From: Unio delphinus
Taxonomy: Eukaryota > Mollusca > Bivalvia > Unionida > Unionidae
Assembly (NCBI GenBank): GCA_029339505.1
Contig: JAQISU010000155.1
Location: 18,916,001-18,980,000 of the forward strand
Length of the DNA stretch: 64,000 nt
Direction: 5' to 3'
The stretch's first letter is position 1. Each line of letters begins with the position of its first letter. The position numbers and the translations under genes were made by a program. Below the pieces are notes generated by a model. The model ran no database searches and was not told where the DNA came from. It saw only the letters and a program-made list of their open reading frames with translations. Below are positions 36,401 through 45,748 of the stretch, one piece after another.

Positions 36401-39400
36401 ACATGGCCTATACAATAATTACCTAAACGACCTAAAGTCCACCTCAAAGAAACATGCCTTCAATAACATCTGTAGGACCGTTCAATAAAAAAACTCTGGC
36501 AAATGCAAGACTCTTGGCTGAGTGAAAAAGCTGATGAGATCCAAAATAACACTGACAAGCATGATATTAAGATGTTTATGATGTGCTGAATGATGTCTAT
36601 AGTCCCTCATCGTCAGAATCATCCCATCTCAGTGCAAATGGGAACACAATGATCACTGATAAAGACAAGATCCGCGAAAGGTTGGCTGAGCAGTCTTTAA
36701 CTGTGTCATCAACTGCCCAACACCCTCAATGATAAAGCCTATGATAACCTCCCAGTGCCAGTTAATGAAACACTGGATGACCGACCAACTCTTTTAGAGA
36801 CCAAAATGCAATATATCTACTCTCTGTCAACAAGGCTTCTGGCTAGGACTCAATCCCAAAAGAAAGATAAAGGAAGGTGGTGTATCTATGACTCAAAATC
36901 CAACAGTTGTTTCAGCTCATATGGCATTTTAAAAAAATGGATCCCATAGGAATTCAAAGGCAATACTACCCTAGCACATGTATACACCTGTATAAATGCA
37001 AAGGAAATCATCAGATCTATGACAACCACTGAGGTATATCTCTGCTCTCCATTACAAGCAAGATACTCACCAGGATTTTCCTCAACCATTTCATATCACA
37101 CCTTGACCAATGTGGATTCCAGGAAGCACATAGAACCATCAACATGGTGTTTGCTGGTAGGCAGTTATAAGAGAAATGTTGACCTGACCAAGGTCTTTTA
37201 CACTGTTTGTAGAAAGGGCATCTGATAAATCATGGCCAAATATAGTTGCCCAAGGAAATGTATCATCACAGTGCAGAATTTACACAACAGCATGGAAACT
37301 AGAGTATGGGAAATGAGTGATACATCTAAAAAAATGTCCTATCTTGAACGGAGTAAAGCAAGGATGTTTACTGGTGCCAACACTTTTCAGTCTCATGTTG
37401 TCTACCATCTTTACTGATGCTGGCTTCAGATTCAGACATAGTGGGGGCACTGAAAGTGGTCTATAGCACTCTCCGTTATGGATCACTGCCATCTCACCTC
37501 TGTCTGCATGGGTTCGAGTCTCAGATTCGGCTAATGTAGTTATGTGAGAAAGCTTGCCAGTGGCTTCTCGTGGGTTGGTGGTTCTTTTGGGGGAGTTTCC
37601 CGGGTTCTTCCTCCACCAATAATACTGGCGGCAAGGTATAGCCTATCATGTGCTGAAAAATGATGTTAAATCATACAATAATAACATCAGACATAGTGAC
37701 GTGGGAATTGGCATCAGATACTGAACTGGTGGTAAAGTGTTCAAACTCAGAAGGCTTCAAGCAAAACTTAAGGTTGTGACAGACATCAGAGACTTATAAT
37801 TTGATGATGACTCGACACCCTCAACACTGGCTCTAAAGATGATATACAACACAATGTCAAATGATAAACAACACAATGTCAACAAGTTCTCTGATACACA
37901 TGTACTTGCAAAATATTTGGACTTACAATCAACACAAAGAAGACCAAAATAATGTATCAGCCAGCCCCAAAAAAACATATTCTAGCCAAACATCACATGG
38001 CCACAAGATGAAGGCAGTGAACAGGTTCACTTAATTTGGCAGTACTGTCCCAGAATGTTATAATTGATGATGAAGTTAATGCCAAAATTGCAAAGGCTAG
38101 TGCAGCATTCAGCAGACTATACACCAATGTCGGGAACAGAAGAGGCATTAGCCTGCAGACAAAGCTCCAGGTGTATAGAATGACAGTACTCCCTATGCTG
38201 TTATACACCTGCAAAACCAGTGCCATGCAAAAAAAAAAAAGTAAACCACTTCCATACAACTTGACTCAGAAAACTCAAAATAAAGTGGTAAAACAGGATG
38301 CCGGATACTGAGGTATTTCCCATGCAAGCCTGCCCAGTATCTACACTATCATGATGTTGTCACAGCTCGCTTGCCAGACCACTGGTTTAAAAATAATAAT
38401 CATTTATGGTAAGCTTAAACTAAGAAAATGCTTCAATGGAAAGATCTTTTTATGGTAAGCTTAAACAAAGAAATTGCTTCAAAGGGAAGCCAGAGAAAAT
38501 ACTACAAGATACCCTAAAGACATATTTGATGGCATTTGGCATAAGCACTGACACATGGGAACAGACTGCCCAGGACAGGAGTGTGTGGCCCTCCTCTATC
38601 AAAAAAGATGCTGCAACTTAATGAGGCAACATGACAGCCACAGCAGAGCAATGGAGGCAGGCCAGAAAAGTCCAAGCTAGTGACTCCATGATCTGTGTTG
38701 CTGCCATCCCCTGTCCACACTACCACAGAATATTTTGGGACGACATTAGCATCTTCAGTCACCTGTGCGCCCACAGACCTATCAATCCCCCTCAAACACT
38801 GGATGACTACAGTTCTCCTCGTCGACTCAATGGACAAACTCATTCCCATGTCAGAGCTCAAAACTGACACCAGCAAGCTATCATTTTGCTAGCTACAATT
38901 CTGATATGACTAGCTGAAAAAATAATAACTACATGTTTCTTGATGCTAATAATTTAAAAGTGCACTTAATTTAATTCTAATGATGAAATATGAAAATTGA
39001 AAATAGCCATATTTTTGTGAGCTCTAAATATTACAGCTATTAGAATGCTATACTTACTGTAATTCTGAACCCTGATAACTGCATCAAATGTTATTCATGT
39101 ATCGATTCTTTATTTTACAAGAGATATTGTCAAAGTCAGTCATGAATTTTACAATAAACCTTAATGCAATACACACACACATAAATAATATTCTTGCAAA
39201 GAGCTTAAGTCAATTTACAAATTCTGCTTGTGCTCAACACTATTTTATGAATTAAAAATAACAAGGGTTTAATTCGAAATATGACATTAATGGGATAATC
39301 ACTGATCACCAACTTATGTGCATTGGAAAGCAGACAGATGTTCAATTACTTTCGTCAATTACAATTTACAGTTACAATTATGATGTGCTTAAAAATGTAC

Positions 39401-42182
39401 ACTGTTCAAAGATTTTTATTATTATTACACATGACCAAGGATGGTCACTTTTAAAACAATCACAAGCCCAGGCTCATTTTCCACAAGCCCTATTTCCATA
39501 TGCATAAAATTGACTCCTTTCTAATATTATTTGTCACATAACATTGTGATTGCCATTACACTCCAAATATAAAAAGGTAAAACATATTAAACTGACCTGT
39601 GTTTATCTGGATCTTAAATCATTTCACTTAAAGCAATCCTGGGGTCAGCCATTGTCTAATTGTTCTAACAATGTCCTTCTTACTCAGTGGCTCAACAGTG
39701 TTTATATTCATTATTATCTGAAGTGTCTTGATTTATTCAGTTTCTCTTTAGACTTTTGAGGTTGCTTATAGGTACTGCTTAAAATGTTTAACAAGTGTTG
39801 CATTAAACCAGTATAAGCATGTGCAAGGAGACAGTTGAATTATATTTCTTTAAGCTTTACCTTGAAACATGAAAACTAATTATGCATAACCATAAACAAA
39901 TACTTAAGTGGCTTTGCCAAAATCATTTATCTTGGGATTTCCTTTTACTTTAACTCCAAAGGAAAGCCAATTTTTAATCAATGTTTCAATAGCCAACACA
40001 ACCATTATTTTACCCCTTTATTACTTATAATACATTTTATAAAACCAGACATTTGGCCTAAACTCTCCAGATTATAGCAATAAAGTAATAAATGAACTGC
40101 TTGTTTATACATACTAGCTTCAGTTTCCTTACAGTGCCACGAATCATTGTACCGGTTGCAACAATTGTTGGAACAATTCTGGCATCTATTAGATTGGTTC
40201 TGGCTGGTTTTAGTCAAATAAATATCCCAAAAAGTATTTTAGAAAAACATATTAAAGCCATGTTAGCATAGTTTTGTAACCCAGTTCATATACTTTGCCT
40301 TGAACACAAAGTTCAGAGCTTTGGAGAGAATTATGACATGATGATCTTCATAATGGTTATATGTGCTGACATTAGGATATATATTAATTACTGGTCATTC
40401 TACATGTTCAAAATAAATTTTTGCATTTCATCAGCGCATATAAAATTTTCTCTGGCAAATGAGTTTAGACAAAAAAGGGGCCTGATCTCAAATTAGCAGA
40501 TTTTTTAAAAACTGCAGATGTCAATTACAATTACAGTGTAATTATAATTGATTACTCAATTATACCAATTACACTTTAACTGGACCCAAGTCAGAATTCC
40601 ACAGTAGACTAAATAATATCATCTCATATGCACAGTATTCTTATATCTAAAACTTAGCTTTATTTCTTATTCTATAATAATTCTTACATTATTAGCCTAA
40701 CACATGGCAGTTAAGGTAAATAAACATATTTTCTCAATTTTTTAAAAATTTCTTTGCTTTTGTAATCGACTTGTAACTGAGCAATTATGCAAATACAGAC
40801 CTTTAATTATAATTACAAGGACAGTGTAATTGTAATTAAGTACTCAATTACACCAATTGTGCTGTAACTGAACCAAAGTCTTCTTAAAAGGGAAATCAAT
40901 GATGTTTGTTGTTGATTTTTTTCAAATACTATTAAAAGAGAATTTCTTTTAACAGTTAAATTTAACAACAGCTATGTGAACTTCTTGAGAGTATGTATAC
41001 ATGCAGATCATTTAGATGTGACACATGATGACAGCGGTTCTAGGAAATGCTCGAAAGCTGCAGTAATGAAATGATGTAGTCCTACAATTTAAGATAAAGC
41101 ACATGTTGTTTTTGTTTTTTGTCTTACTATTCAAATAATGGCCCTGTATAACACTCTTCCATTAAATTATGTGTAATTAATTTACTTACTGCGCTTTCTT
41201 TATCCGAGCAAAATGAAAAGGGGACCCATTTTCATGTTATCTTGATATACATTTGAATTTATTGCAATGTGACGGTGGTCAAGGTATGTTATCTTGATAT
41301 ACATTTGAATTTATTGCAATGTGATGGTGGTCAAGGTATGCCGAATTATGTTTAAGTAGGTTCATGTTGGAGATATGTATCTTGGATGAAACAAAACATT
41401 GCTTACAGTTAGAATAGGCATAATATATTTTTAACTCATTTCATTAAAGAATATCTCCACTCAACCCAATTTCGGTATTCCAGCTTTCACCGTTTTCCAG
41501 CCAATTGAAATGTAGGCCAACGAAACTTGAAAACAGGTCCATTTCTTTTGTCAGAATTTGAATTTATTTGCAAAACGATATCAGAGTAAGTAAAGGCTGA
41601 CAAAAATCTTATAACTTTACTTTGTAGAAAAACGTCATTATTGGTTGCCAGTTGTGTGTGATAATCCTGAAAAGTTTACTTTCGTTACACATTTAGTCGA
41701 CATTAAAACACGCTACACAGTGCCGTTATTTAAGCAGTAAGACCCATCACCATCACCACCCCTGAACAAAAATAGTGGGTGATGTGTCTTGGACTATGTA
41801 ACGACGTAACATTCACGTAAAAAAATAAAATTAAAAAACTTTATTAATTAAAAACTATAAAAGCGAGAATATACGTTAAGTATTATTTGCGTTCCACTTA
41901 ACTGTGTTTCGAAACTCAACTGATATGATCGTAAAGCTATTCTCCGTGGGGTAATGTCAATGTCAATGGTACACGGAGACTTGGGTCAAATTGTTTATAA
42001 CATACGATTCAAGTTTATACTCACGTTTCTTTCTTCAGCTTCGGCGAAGTTGAAGAAAATTTCCTATTAACGCAACATGTAACAACCTTTTTGGAAGTGA
42101 ATTGCACCGTCGTTGACTCATATCGCGCAAAAGTCAGCGCGAATTTTGGAATTAAAACCCGTAAGGTTGACACCCGTGACAT
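21395..42182 (-). CDS. FDX1: FDX1: mitochondrial [2Fe-2S] ferredoxin (adrenodoxin type), four exons
   Basis: Coding exons on the minus strand: 42182-42025, 30555-30443, 27253-27121, 21491-21395 (501 bp, 166 residues plus stop), with intact GT-AG borders and a continuous frame. Residues 1-46 are Arg/Lys/Ser/Thr-rich without acidic clusters and include 'NRKFSSTS', a plausible mitochondrial presequence cleavage region. The core starts '[10 protein letters not shown]' (54-63). The cluster ligands are C93, C99, C102 ('[11 protein letters not shown]') and C140 ('SRLGCQ'), spaced CX5CX2CX37C, one residue longer than human FDX1 in the last gap. '[13 protein letters not shown]' holds the acidic patch that in the family binds ferredoxin reductase and P450 partners. 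'[10 protein letters not shown]', 'DLAYGL' and 'VADAR' favour FDX1 over FDX2. Known roles of the family are electron transfer from FDXR to mitochondrial P450s and support of protein lipoylation. The introns are about 11.5, 3.2 and 5.6 kb and full of repeats. Confidence 0.95.
21528..21812. repeat. 58-bp minisatellite in FDX1 intron 3 (about 5 copies)
   Basis: The unit contains 'ttttaacaaatataacca', 'gcatatacatgtacatg' and 'tatggcatgagtacaaa'. Copies differ by small insertions in the 'acatgtacatg' part. Confidence 0.85.
22335..23083 (+). mobile_element. L2-like LINE 3' fragment carrying a hAT-like insert
   Basis: It starts inside the C-terminal coding part ('[19 protein letters not shown]' in plus-strand frame near 22350-22405; compare the copy at 6278). 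The shared 3' UTR follows, and the end is 'GTAAAGCACTTAGAGC', 'ACTATACAAAGTCCTC' and a short ATT tail. The 3' UTR is split by the element at 22515-22987. Confidence 0.85.
22515..22987. mobile_element. hAT-like non-autonomous element, 473 bp, 8-bp target duplication
   Basis: Terminal inverted repeats are TAGGGCATAACCGA (left) and its exact complement at the right end. The duplication 'atcacaat' sits at 22507-22514 and 22988-22995. Many 'ccgattccgg' and 'cgattaatcgg' type subterminal repeats lie near both ends, possibly transposase binding sites. No transposase frame is present. The 8-bp duplication and TAGGG start fit hAT. Confidence 0.88.
23426..23653 (-). mobile_element. SINE-1 copy inside the 47-bp array
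   Basis: Reverse orientation: the (GTT)n end and 'gcagggtttaacgccattt' come first, and the head 'gggccccaagtggccaattgg' is at the right in minus-strand reading (shown here as its start, GGGCCCCAAG). 'ggatactccatctgt' flanks both sides. It may be the target duplication or simply two array units. Confidence 0.85.
24570..25600 (+). pseudogene. hAT transposase-related pseudogene (ZNF862-like)
   Basis: Lies antisense in FDX1 intron 3. Plus-strand frames read as a BED/TTF-type zinc finger near 24625-24790 ('[17 protein letters not shown]', '[14 protein letters not shown]', 'HESCRQH'). After a frameshift comes the transposase-like core near 24973-25170 ('[12 protein letters not shown]', '[16 protein letters not shown]', '[11 protein letters not shown]'). 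A SINE-1 interrupts it, and it resumes with '[12 protein letters not shown]' and '[10 protein letters not shown]' at about 25408-25510. The order and the 'DG.(T)DS' motif match hAT-derived ZNF862-like proteins, from memory of the family. Stops and the SINE make it dead. Confidence 0.7.
25161..25400 (-). mobile_element. SINE-1 copy inside the hAT pseudogene
   Basis: It runs from a (GTT)n end through 'gtagggtttaatgccattt', 'gcggccagtataattcg' and 'ctactggcaagctttctc' to a decayed tRNA head near 25395 ('cttagccaccc'). The hAT-like frame resumes right after it, so it entered an existing element. Confidence 0.85.
25869..25935. repeat. Outlying pieces of the 47-bp repeat
   Basis: 'tattccatctgtcaat', 'ccaacactaaataatg' and a second 'tattccatct' are diverged relatives of the array at 22270-23690. 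Confidence 0.6.
26545..26766. repeat. 27-bp minisatellite in FDX1 intron 3 (8-9 copies)
   Basis: The unit is 'tgtatataaacaaatgtctg' plus 'catcaag'. Because 27 is a multiple of three, the array reads as a repeated nine-residue peptide, but nothing else suggests coding. Confidence 0.93.
27121..27253 (-). CDS. FDX1: FDX1 exon 3
   Basis: It follows a 'ggcag' acceptor and ends at 'GAGAC|GTAAGT'. It encodes residues 92-134, including the '[12 protein letters not shown]' cluster loop and the acidic '[13 protein letters not shown]' helix. The junctions (phase 1 in, phase 2 out) restore Gly91 and Thr135. Confidence 0.97.
27404..27612. mobile_element. Palindromic element, full-length reference copy
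   Basis: The left end 'accatatgtgattcattta', 'taagtccagtgcaaac' is mirrored by the right end 'gtttgcagttggattt', 'attgtatatatacag'. Inside lie 'tagatcctgatcc', 'gcataatgtgccag', the centre 'gattattcctaacaaac', 'acctggatctgctgg' and 'catattgtgcaatg'. It is about 209 bp with no coding capacity. The arms are long relative to the length, as in foldback or MITE elements. Confidence 0.8.
28440..29165 (-). repeat. Old repeat with period of roughly 110-190 bp, reverse orientation (FDX1 intron 2)
   Basis: 'cattttcatttaggacc' and variants recur near 28575, 28707, 28852, 28990 and 29132, with accompanying 'agtctgtgaaaaccacatg' type phrases. The reverse complement ('ggtcctaaatgaaaatg') matches the array at 57790-58530. 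Copies are strongly diverged. Confidence 0.6.
29325..30115. repeat. 24-bp minisatellite in FDX1 intron 2 (about 33 copies)
   Basis: The unit is 'aagcaatgccataaagcaat' plus 'tgat', with 19-26 bp variants. The unit length is a multiple of three, so long leucine- and cysteine-rich frames (up to 181 residues) appear on the minus strand. These are repeat artefacts. Confidence 0.95.
30443..30555 (-). CDS. FDX1: FDX1 exon 2
   Basis: Begins after 'actttttcag' and ends 'GGCTTTG|GTGAGC'. It encodes residues 54-90, '[20 protein letters not shown]' through '[17 protein letters not shown]', which is the beta-grasp start of the ferredoxin fold just before the cluster loop. Confidence 0.97.
30843..30910 (-). 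other. Candidate alternative FDX1 first exon (speculative)
   Basis: On the minus strand an ATG at 30910-30908 opens 22 codons plus two bases, ending at an excellent donor (CAAAG|GTGAGT). The phase matches exon 2, giving 'EQR' before 'VTVYF'. The peptide ('[12 protein letters not shown]...') lacks the Arg/Ser-rich presequence of exon 1, so such an isoform would not obviously be mitochondrial. A chance donor plus open frame is quite possible. Confidence 0.25.
31426..31566. repeat. Near-perfect inverted repeat, about 140 bp hairpin
   Basis: The left arm ('tctcaaatgagtaatg', 'aatttatgaaactagttga', 'taatgtcca') is mirrored by the right arm ('tggacataa', 'tcaactagtttcataaatt', 'cattacccttttgaga') with only a few bases between the arms near 31495. 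It is probably a small foldback element in FDX1 intron 1. Confidence 0.8.
31610..31880. repeat. 35-36 bp minisatellite in FDX1 intron 1 (about 7 copies)
   Basis: The unit is 'gagtacagattgagtac' plus 'ttttgatatggtaatcat'. Confidence 0.9.
32505..32775. repeat. 38-bp minisatellite in FDX1 intron 1 (about 7 copies)
   Basis: The unit is 'aatcaaactaatagcatatg' plus 'atcattaagttaacagcc'. Copies differ by one to four substitutions. Confidence 0.92.
32935..33190. repeat. About 60-bp diverged tandem repeat (4 copies)
   Basis: 'aagtcacatatattcact' followed by 'gcaattgatcatag' recurs near 32965, 33027, 33087 and 33146, with mismatches. Confidence 0.7.
33360..34760. repeat. 30-bp minisatellite complex, interrupted by a SINE-2
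   Basis: Variants of 'ggcagtacttgtgagtat' plus an 8-12 bp spacer ('gccatgggat', 'gttgctggaa') repeat at about 33372-33545 and most regularly at 34440-34670. Looser versions lie between. The SINE-2 at 33845-34174 splits the block. Serine- and cysteine-rich open frames here follow from the 30-bp period. Confidence 0.85.
33845..34174 (+). mobile_element. SINE-2, full-length copy
   Basis: tRNA-like head with A-box-like 'gaactagtggttagagcatc' and B-box-like 'gagtttgatcc'. The body is 'cataccaaagacttac', 'ggtgctaacagctgcctc', 'gtctggataatgtgac', 'ctgtggcatgatgccc', then 'ttaaagctacattaaaaa' and (CA)n. Imperfect flanks ('atgttgtagga' and 'atgttgtggga') may be the target duplication, but they are also array sequence. 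Confidence 0.85.
34761..36325. other. FDX1 intron 1, no feature recognised
   Basis: AT-rich intronic sequence. A weak short repeat with 'ggcttgggtaggctcaag' type phrases lies near 36110-36190. No exon-like signal was found. Confidence 0.45.
36330..38870 (+). mobile_element. LINE with C-terminal zinc-finger-like motif, decayed
   Basis: Lies antisense in FDX1 intron 1. Broken plus-strand frames follow the order of a non-LTR retrotransposon common in marine invertebrates: '[17 protein letters not shown]' near 36357, '[15 protein letters not shown]' near 36420, '[13 protein letters not shown]' near 36760, '[13 protein letters not shown]' near 37183 and '[20 protein letters not shown]' near 38071. 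The 3' part has '[15 protein letters not shown]' near 38500 and a degenerate Cys-Cys/His-His motif ('[11 protein letters not shown]', 'SHLCAHR') near 38706-38790. The FADD-like catalytic segment is only partly readable. A SINE-1 interrupts it at 37444. Confidence 0.8.
37444..37686 (+). mobile_element. SINE-1 with 12-bp target duplication, inside the LINE
   Basis: The head is shortened ('ggggcactgaaagtggtcta'), then comes the normal body with B-box-like 'gggttcgagtctcag' and an (AAT/AAC)n end. 'tcagacatagtg' flanks it at 37432-37443 and 37687-37698, which shows that it entered the LINE. Confidence 0.88.
38880..42024. other. FDX1 intron 1, 5' part
   Basis: AT-rich, with no exon-like signal on either strand. 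Two related palindrome-rich pieces built on 'gtaattgtaattaagtac' and 'tactcaattacaccaatt' lie near 40522-40586 and 40804-40874, and a 52-bp duplication lies at 41234-41337. Confidence 0.45.
41234..41337. repeat. 52-bp tandem duplication
   Basis: Two adjacent copies of a unit starting 'atgttatcttgatatac' differ at a single base (gacggtgg / gatggtgg), so the duplication is recent. Confidence 0.95.
42025..42182 (-). CDS. FDX1: FDX1 exon 1 (mitochondrial presequence)
   Basis: ATG at 42182-42180 opens 52 codons plus two bases, ending GAAAC|GTGAGT. The peptide '[20 protein letters not shown]' is basic and amphipathic and has no Asp or Glu. '[13 protein letters not shown]' follows, with an R-x-F/S-S pattern typical of presequence cleavage. 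Joining to exon 2 gives Thr53. The surrounding sequence is more GC-rich than its neighbourhood, as expected of a promoter-proximal exon. Confidence 0.9.
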
Positions 42183-45100
42183 TTTCCAATGAAGATTAAC
42201 TAATAAAGCCTCTGCAGCATCATGATGAAAGAAACCGTCTAATGCAACAATAAATTTGAAATACGGAACGAAATATTAATATTTATATGCACTTTGAAGT
42301 AAATCTTGTCCTTTTGTGTAGGACACCGATTGCAGCATACGAATCACTATTTGTCAAAAACCATGTTTCTCTTTTAAATTTCTCCAGCTGTATAGCTTGT
42401 TCAAAAACTGCATATATCGTGTGTTTTGATTATGTTCTATCTACTAAAAAAAAAATACTCTTTTGCATGGTGTGTATATACAAGTAAAAAAAATCACGAA
42501 TTTTGACTCAGATTTTATTTATTTTTATTTTACTTTTTAATCTGGTCGAAATACCTCTGCAGCTTCTAAAGTTGGTATTCAGAAAAACTAAGTCTGACCC
42601 GCTTATCGTTTTAGTTAATTTAAACGTATATGGTATGAAATTCAGCATTAAAGAAAAAAGACGTTATTCTTGGAGTAGACATTTTTCTTACAAGGTCTTG
42701 AGGTTGTCAATATTGTTCTTACTTAGCAATGCTAAATCCCTAATGGAAGCAGCACACATAGGAAACTGAACTGGCCACAGACATGTTAAACACAGTACTG
42801 ATCACGCGGAAACGCAGTCCTGCAAACGGTTAACAACGTTAAACTAAGATGCTTTTATGTAAGTCTCAACAAAACTGTACATTTTTATTTTCGACAAGAA
42901 TTTTAATTAGTAATTACTATATATACAAAATTACAAATCACTTGATCATATAAAGTGCGTGTATCCTTTTAAAATAACGAGTGCTAATATCGTACAAGAT
43001 TCTACAACTGAACTTTTTTTTTAACTTGCAACACAGGTAAAGAAATCATAAATACAATTGTTAAAAAAGAAACTCTTACAGAATATCATGCAATTCAGCA
43101 AATAATCTCAAATGAACTCTATCCAGTTATTACGTGTTGCATGAGTTCAGTGATATTTTCATTGGGTGGTGTTTCTTTAATGGATTCAGGTATTAAGAAA
43201 GTTAACTTAACCTAGAACATCGAAATGGCAGGTGATAAAACTACCCCATTTTGAAACGACTTTCGGTTTCTTTGTTGGTGAATTTAACTGAGGTTCAATT
43301 TTAACGTACACAATTTTCCCAATATTCTGCGTTTAACCTGCCTGGATTCTTCATTGTAATTCTGCTGTCAGGGTCCAGGCCTCACATGAATAAAGATTGT
43401 GCTCTCAATAATCTGATTTTAGTTTTCAGACTTATTTTTGCCTCTTCAGATGGGCCTTATCTTTGACATAACTGCCATTGTTTGTGCATTTATCTGCATT
43501 TTAGGAATAATAACCGCATTTTTTTAAATTTAAGGAAAATCGATAGAGAGGAACATCGAAAATCATTATAAACTCTATAATAATTTATATTTTTGCTGTA
43601 AATCATCTTCCAGATCACAATGTTTTTGAGTCTTTCGGAATGATGGCTGCTATCGCTTAACTGCTTGACGCAGCTCTTTCGTTTTTGTGCTATTTTTAAT
43701 AATACATGTGCTTGATGCCTATCTTTGTCTATATTATTGTGTTTCATCATGCATTGGCTGTTCAGTTCGTATATGTTTCTTCATCTCCTTGTTTTGGAAA
43801 CGAAAACAATTATATTTTTTTCTCAGCTGCGTTGTTCCACTGTTAAGAAAATCTTTGTTTTTTAATAAACCGCCAGCACGTGATCGCCAGTCAACCCGCT
43901 TACGATATGATGGACCCTTAATAATTGCATTAAATGACCACACCAAGGCTCTTCATACTACATTGTGTTCAAGACTAAACGAACTGGGACTACATTCATC
44001 ATTACTTAAATGTAAACGGAAGCACACACACACACACACAATACGTTGTTTCAAAGCTGTCCTGCGAAGAACAGGAAGAAGAATTGTTATCTCCCTTTCG
44101 CCCTTAACAGATAAACAATTTAAAAATTCCGCCGTTAATTTTGATAACCAGTTTGCAAATTCATCTTAAATCGCCAACTGTCCCAGAGATACCACTACGT
44201 ATTACATTATTCAATGCGCATTCAGTAGGATCACCTGAAAGGCCCACATAAATAGTTCATTTTATCAATGACCAGAATATCGAATTATTCTTCCTGATAG
44301 AAACATGGCTAAAAACATCAAGTGATGAGCCCAATTCAAGTGTGCGAATTTAACACCCACCGCTTACTCCATCAAGACGTTCCTCCCCAACTCTCGCGGA
44401 GGTGGAATTGCGGTCATCACAAAAAATTCCATGATAGAATGTTTCAAGTACAACACAACCTTCAGTTTCTGCCACACATCGTTTCAACTAGTTCAAACAA
44501 TACTCACACTGGAACAAAGGTCAGTCCATTTTTTCTGTCTCTCCTGTCCACCTCCTAGTACACAAATCTGACGTTATTAATATCTCACTCTCATGGGGGG
44601 AAATTCCCATAATTTTTCAAACTACCATCGTAAAGCCTCTGCTGAAGAAACCAAAGCTTGACCATAATGATTTAAAGAACTCCGCCGAGTTTCTAATCTC
44701 ACGTTCATATAAAAAATCTTAGAAAAAGTTGTTCTAGCCAACTTACATCTCATTTGAATTAAAACAGTCCTTTTAGCAATGTAAAGTCTGCATATATCCC
44801 TTGCCACAATAAGTAAACTACGCTTTTTAAAGTATTTAATGACATTCTCTCTGCTTTGGATAGTGGAAAGATTACAGTCCTCACCCTCCTTGATATGTCT
44901 GCAGCATTTGACACAATCGACCATGATATATTACTTCACCGTATCCAGCATGTATTTGGCATTCAGAATACAGCCTTACAGTGGTTTCAGTCCTACTTAG
45001 TCAGCAGGACACAAATTGTATGTATCTGCAAATGGAATAAGCTCCAGCCCAGTTGATCTCTGTTGTGGTGCTCCACAGGGGTCTGTTCTTGGATCTGTTC

Positions 45101-45446
45101 ACTTCATTATATGCAGTCAGTCGCTCTCATGTGTCATAGATCATCACCCAGTGTCTCACCAACTGTACGCTGATGACACCCAAATATACAAGTCTGGCCA
45201 CCCAAATGAAGTTGATTCTACCATCCATGGAGTAGAAAGGTGCATATCTGATGTGAAATCATGGATGACATGTAACAAGGTGCAGATGAATGATGATAAA
45301 ACTGTGGCCATTCTTATTACAACACAAAGACTTTCTCATTCACATCCTTTACCTCAGACAATAAATATCAGCAACACAAACATTAAATTCACACAATCAG
45401 TACGAAACCTAGGTGCTACTCATAACAGTACTCTCACATTGCGCTG

Positions 45447-45573
45447 AACGTCAAGCGAGGCAGCTGTTAATACCATTTTTGTAAGTCTTTGGAATGACTC
45501 AGCCGGGGATCGAACCCACGACCTCCCACTTCCACGGTGGATGTTCTAACCCCTAGGCCACTAGAGCGGTGTC
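45447..45573 (-). mobile_element. SINE-2 head fragment inside the LINE
   Basis: Minus-strand tRNA-like head ('cctaggggttagaacatcc', 'ggttcgatccccggctgag') plus the first body segment. The 3' half and (CA)n tail are absent. LINE coding sequence continues on both sides. Confidence 0.8.
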
Positions 45574-45744
45574 AGACAATCATATATTCATTATTCCAAC
45601 TAAAGAAACAAAGTCATATGGACAATGTTCTTTTGCATACCAAGGCCCAGCAACGTGGAAAAAATTGTCCATTGAAATTAGACTCAAAGACACAGTGATC
45701 CCTTTCAAGAGGGCTCTTAAAACACACATTATTTTCCTAAAGTC

Positions 45745-45748
<4 letters not shown>

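Noticed and set aside
42287..42769. Two plus-strand frames of 66 and 88 residues near the FDX1 promoter
   Set aside because: No recognisable similarity, AT-biased composition, and no support as exons.
44856..45447. Functional reverse transcriptase gene
   Set aside because: The YADD motif is present, but frameshifts, a missing middle section and an inserted SINE-2 make the element inactive.
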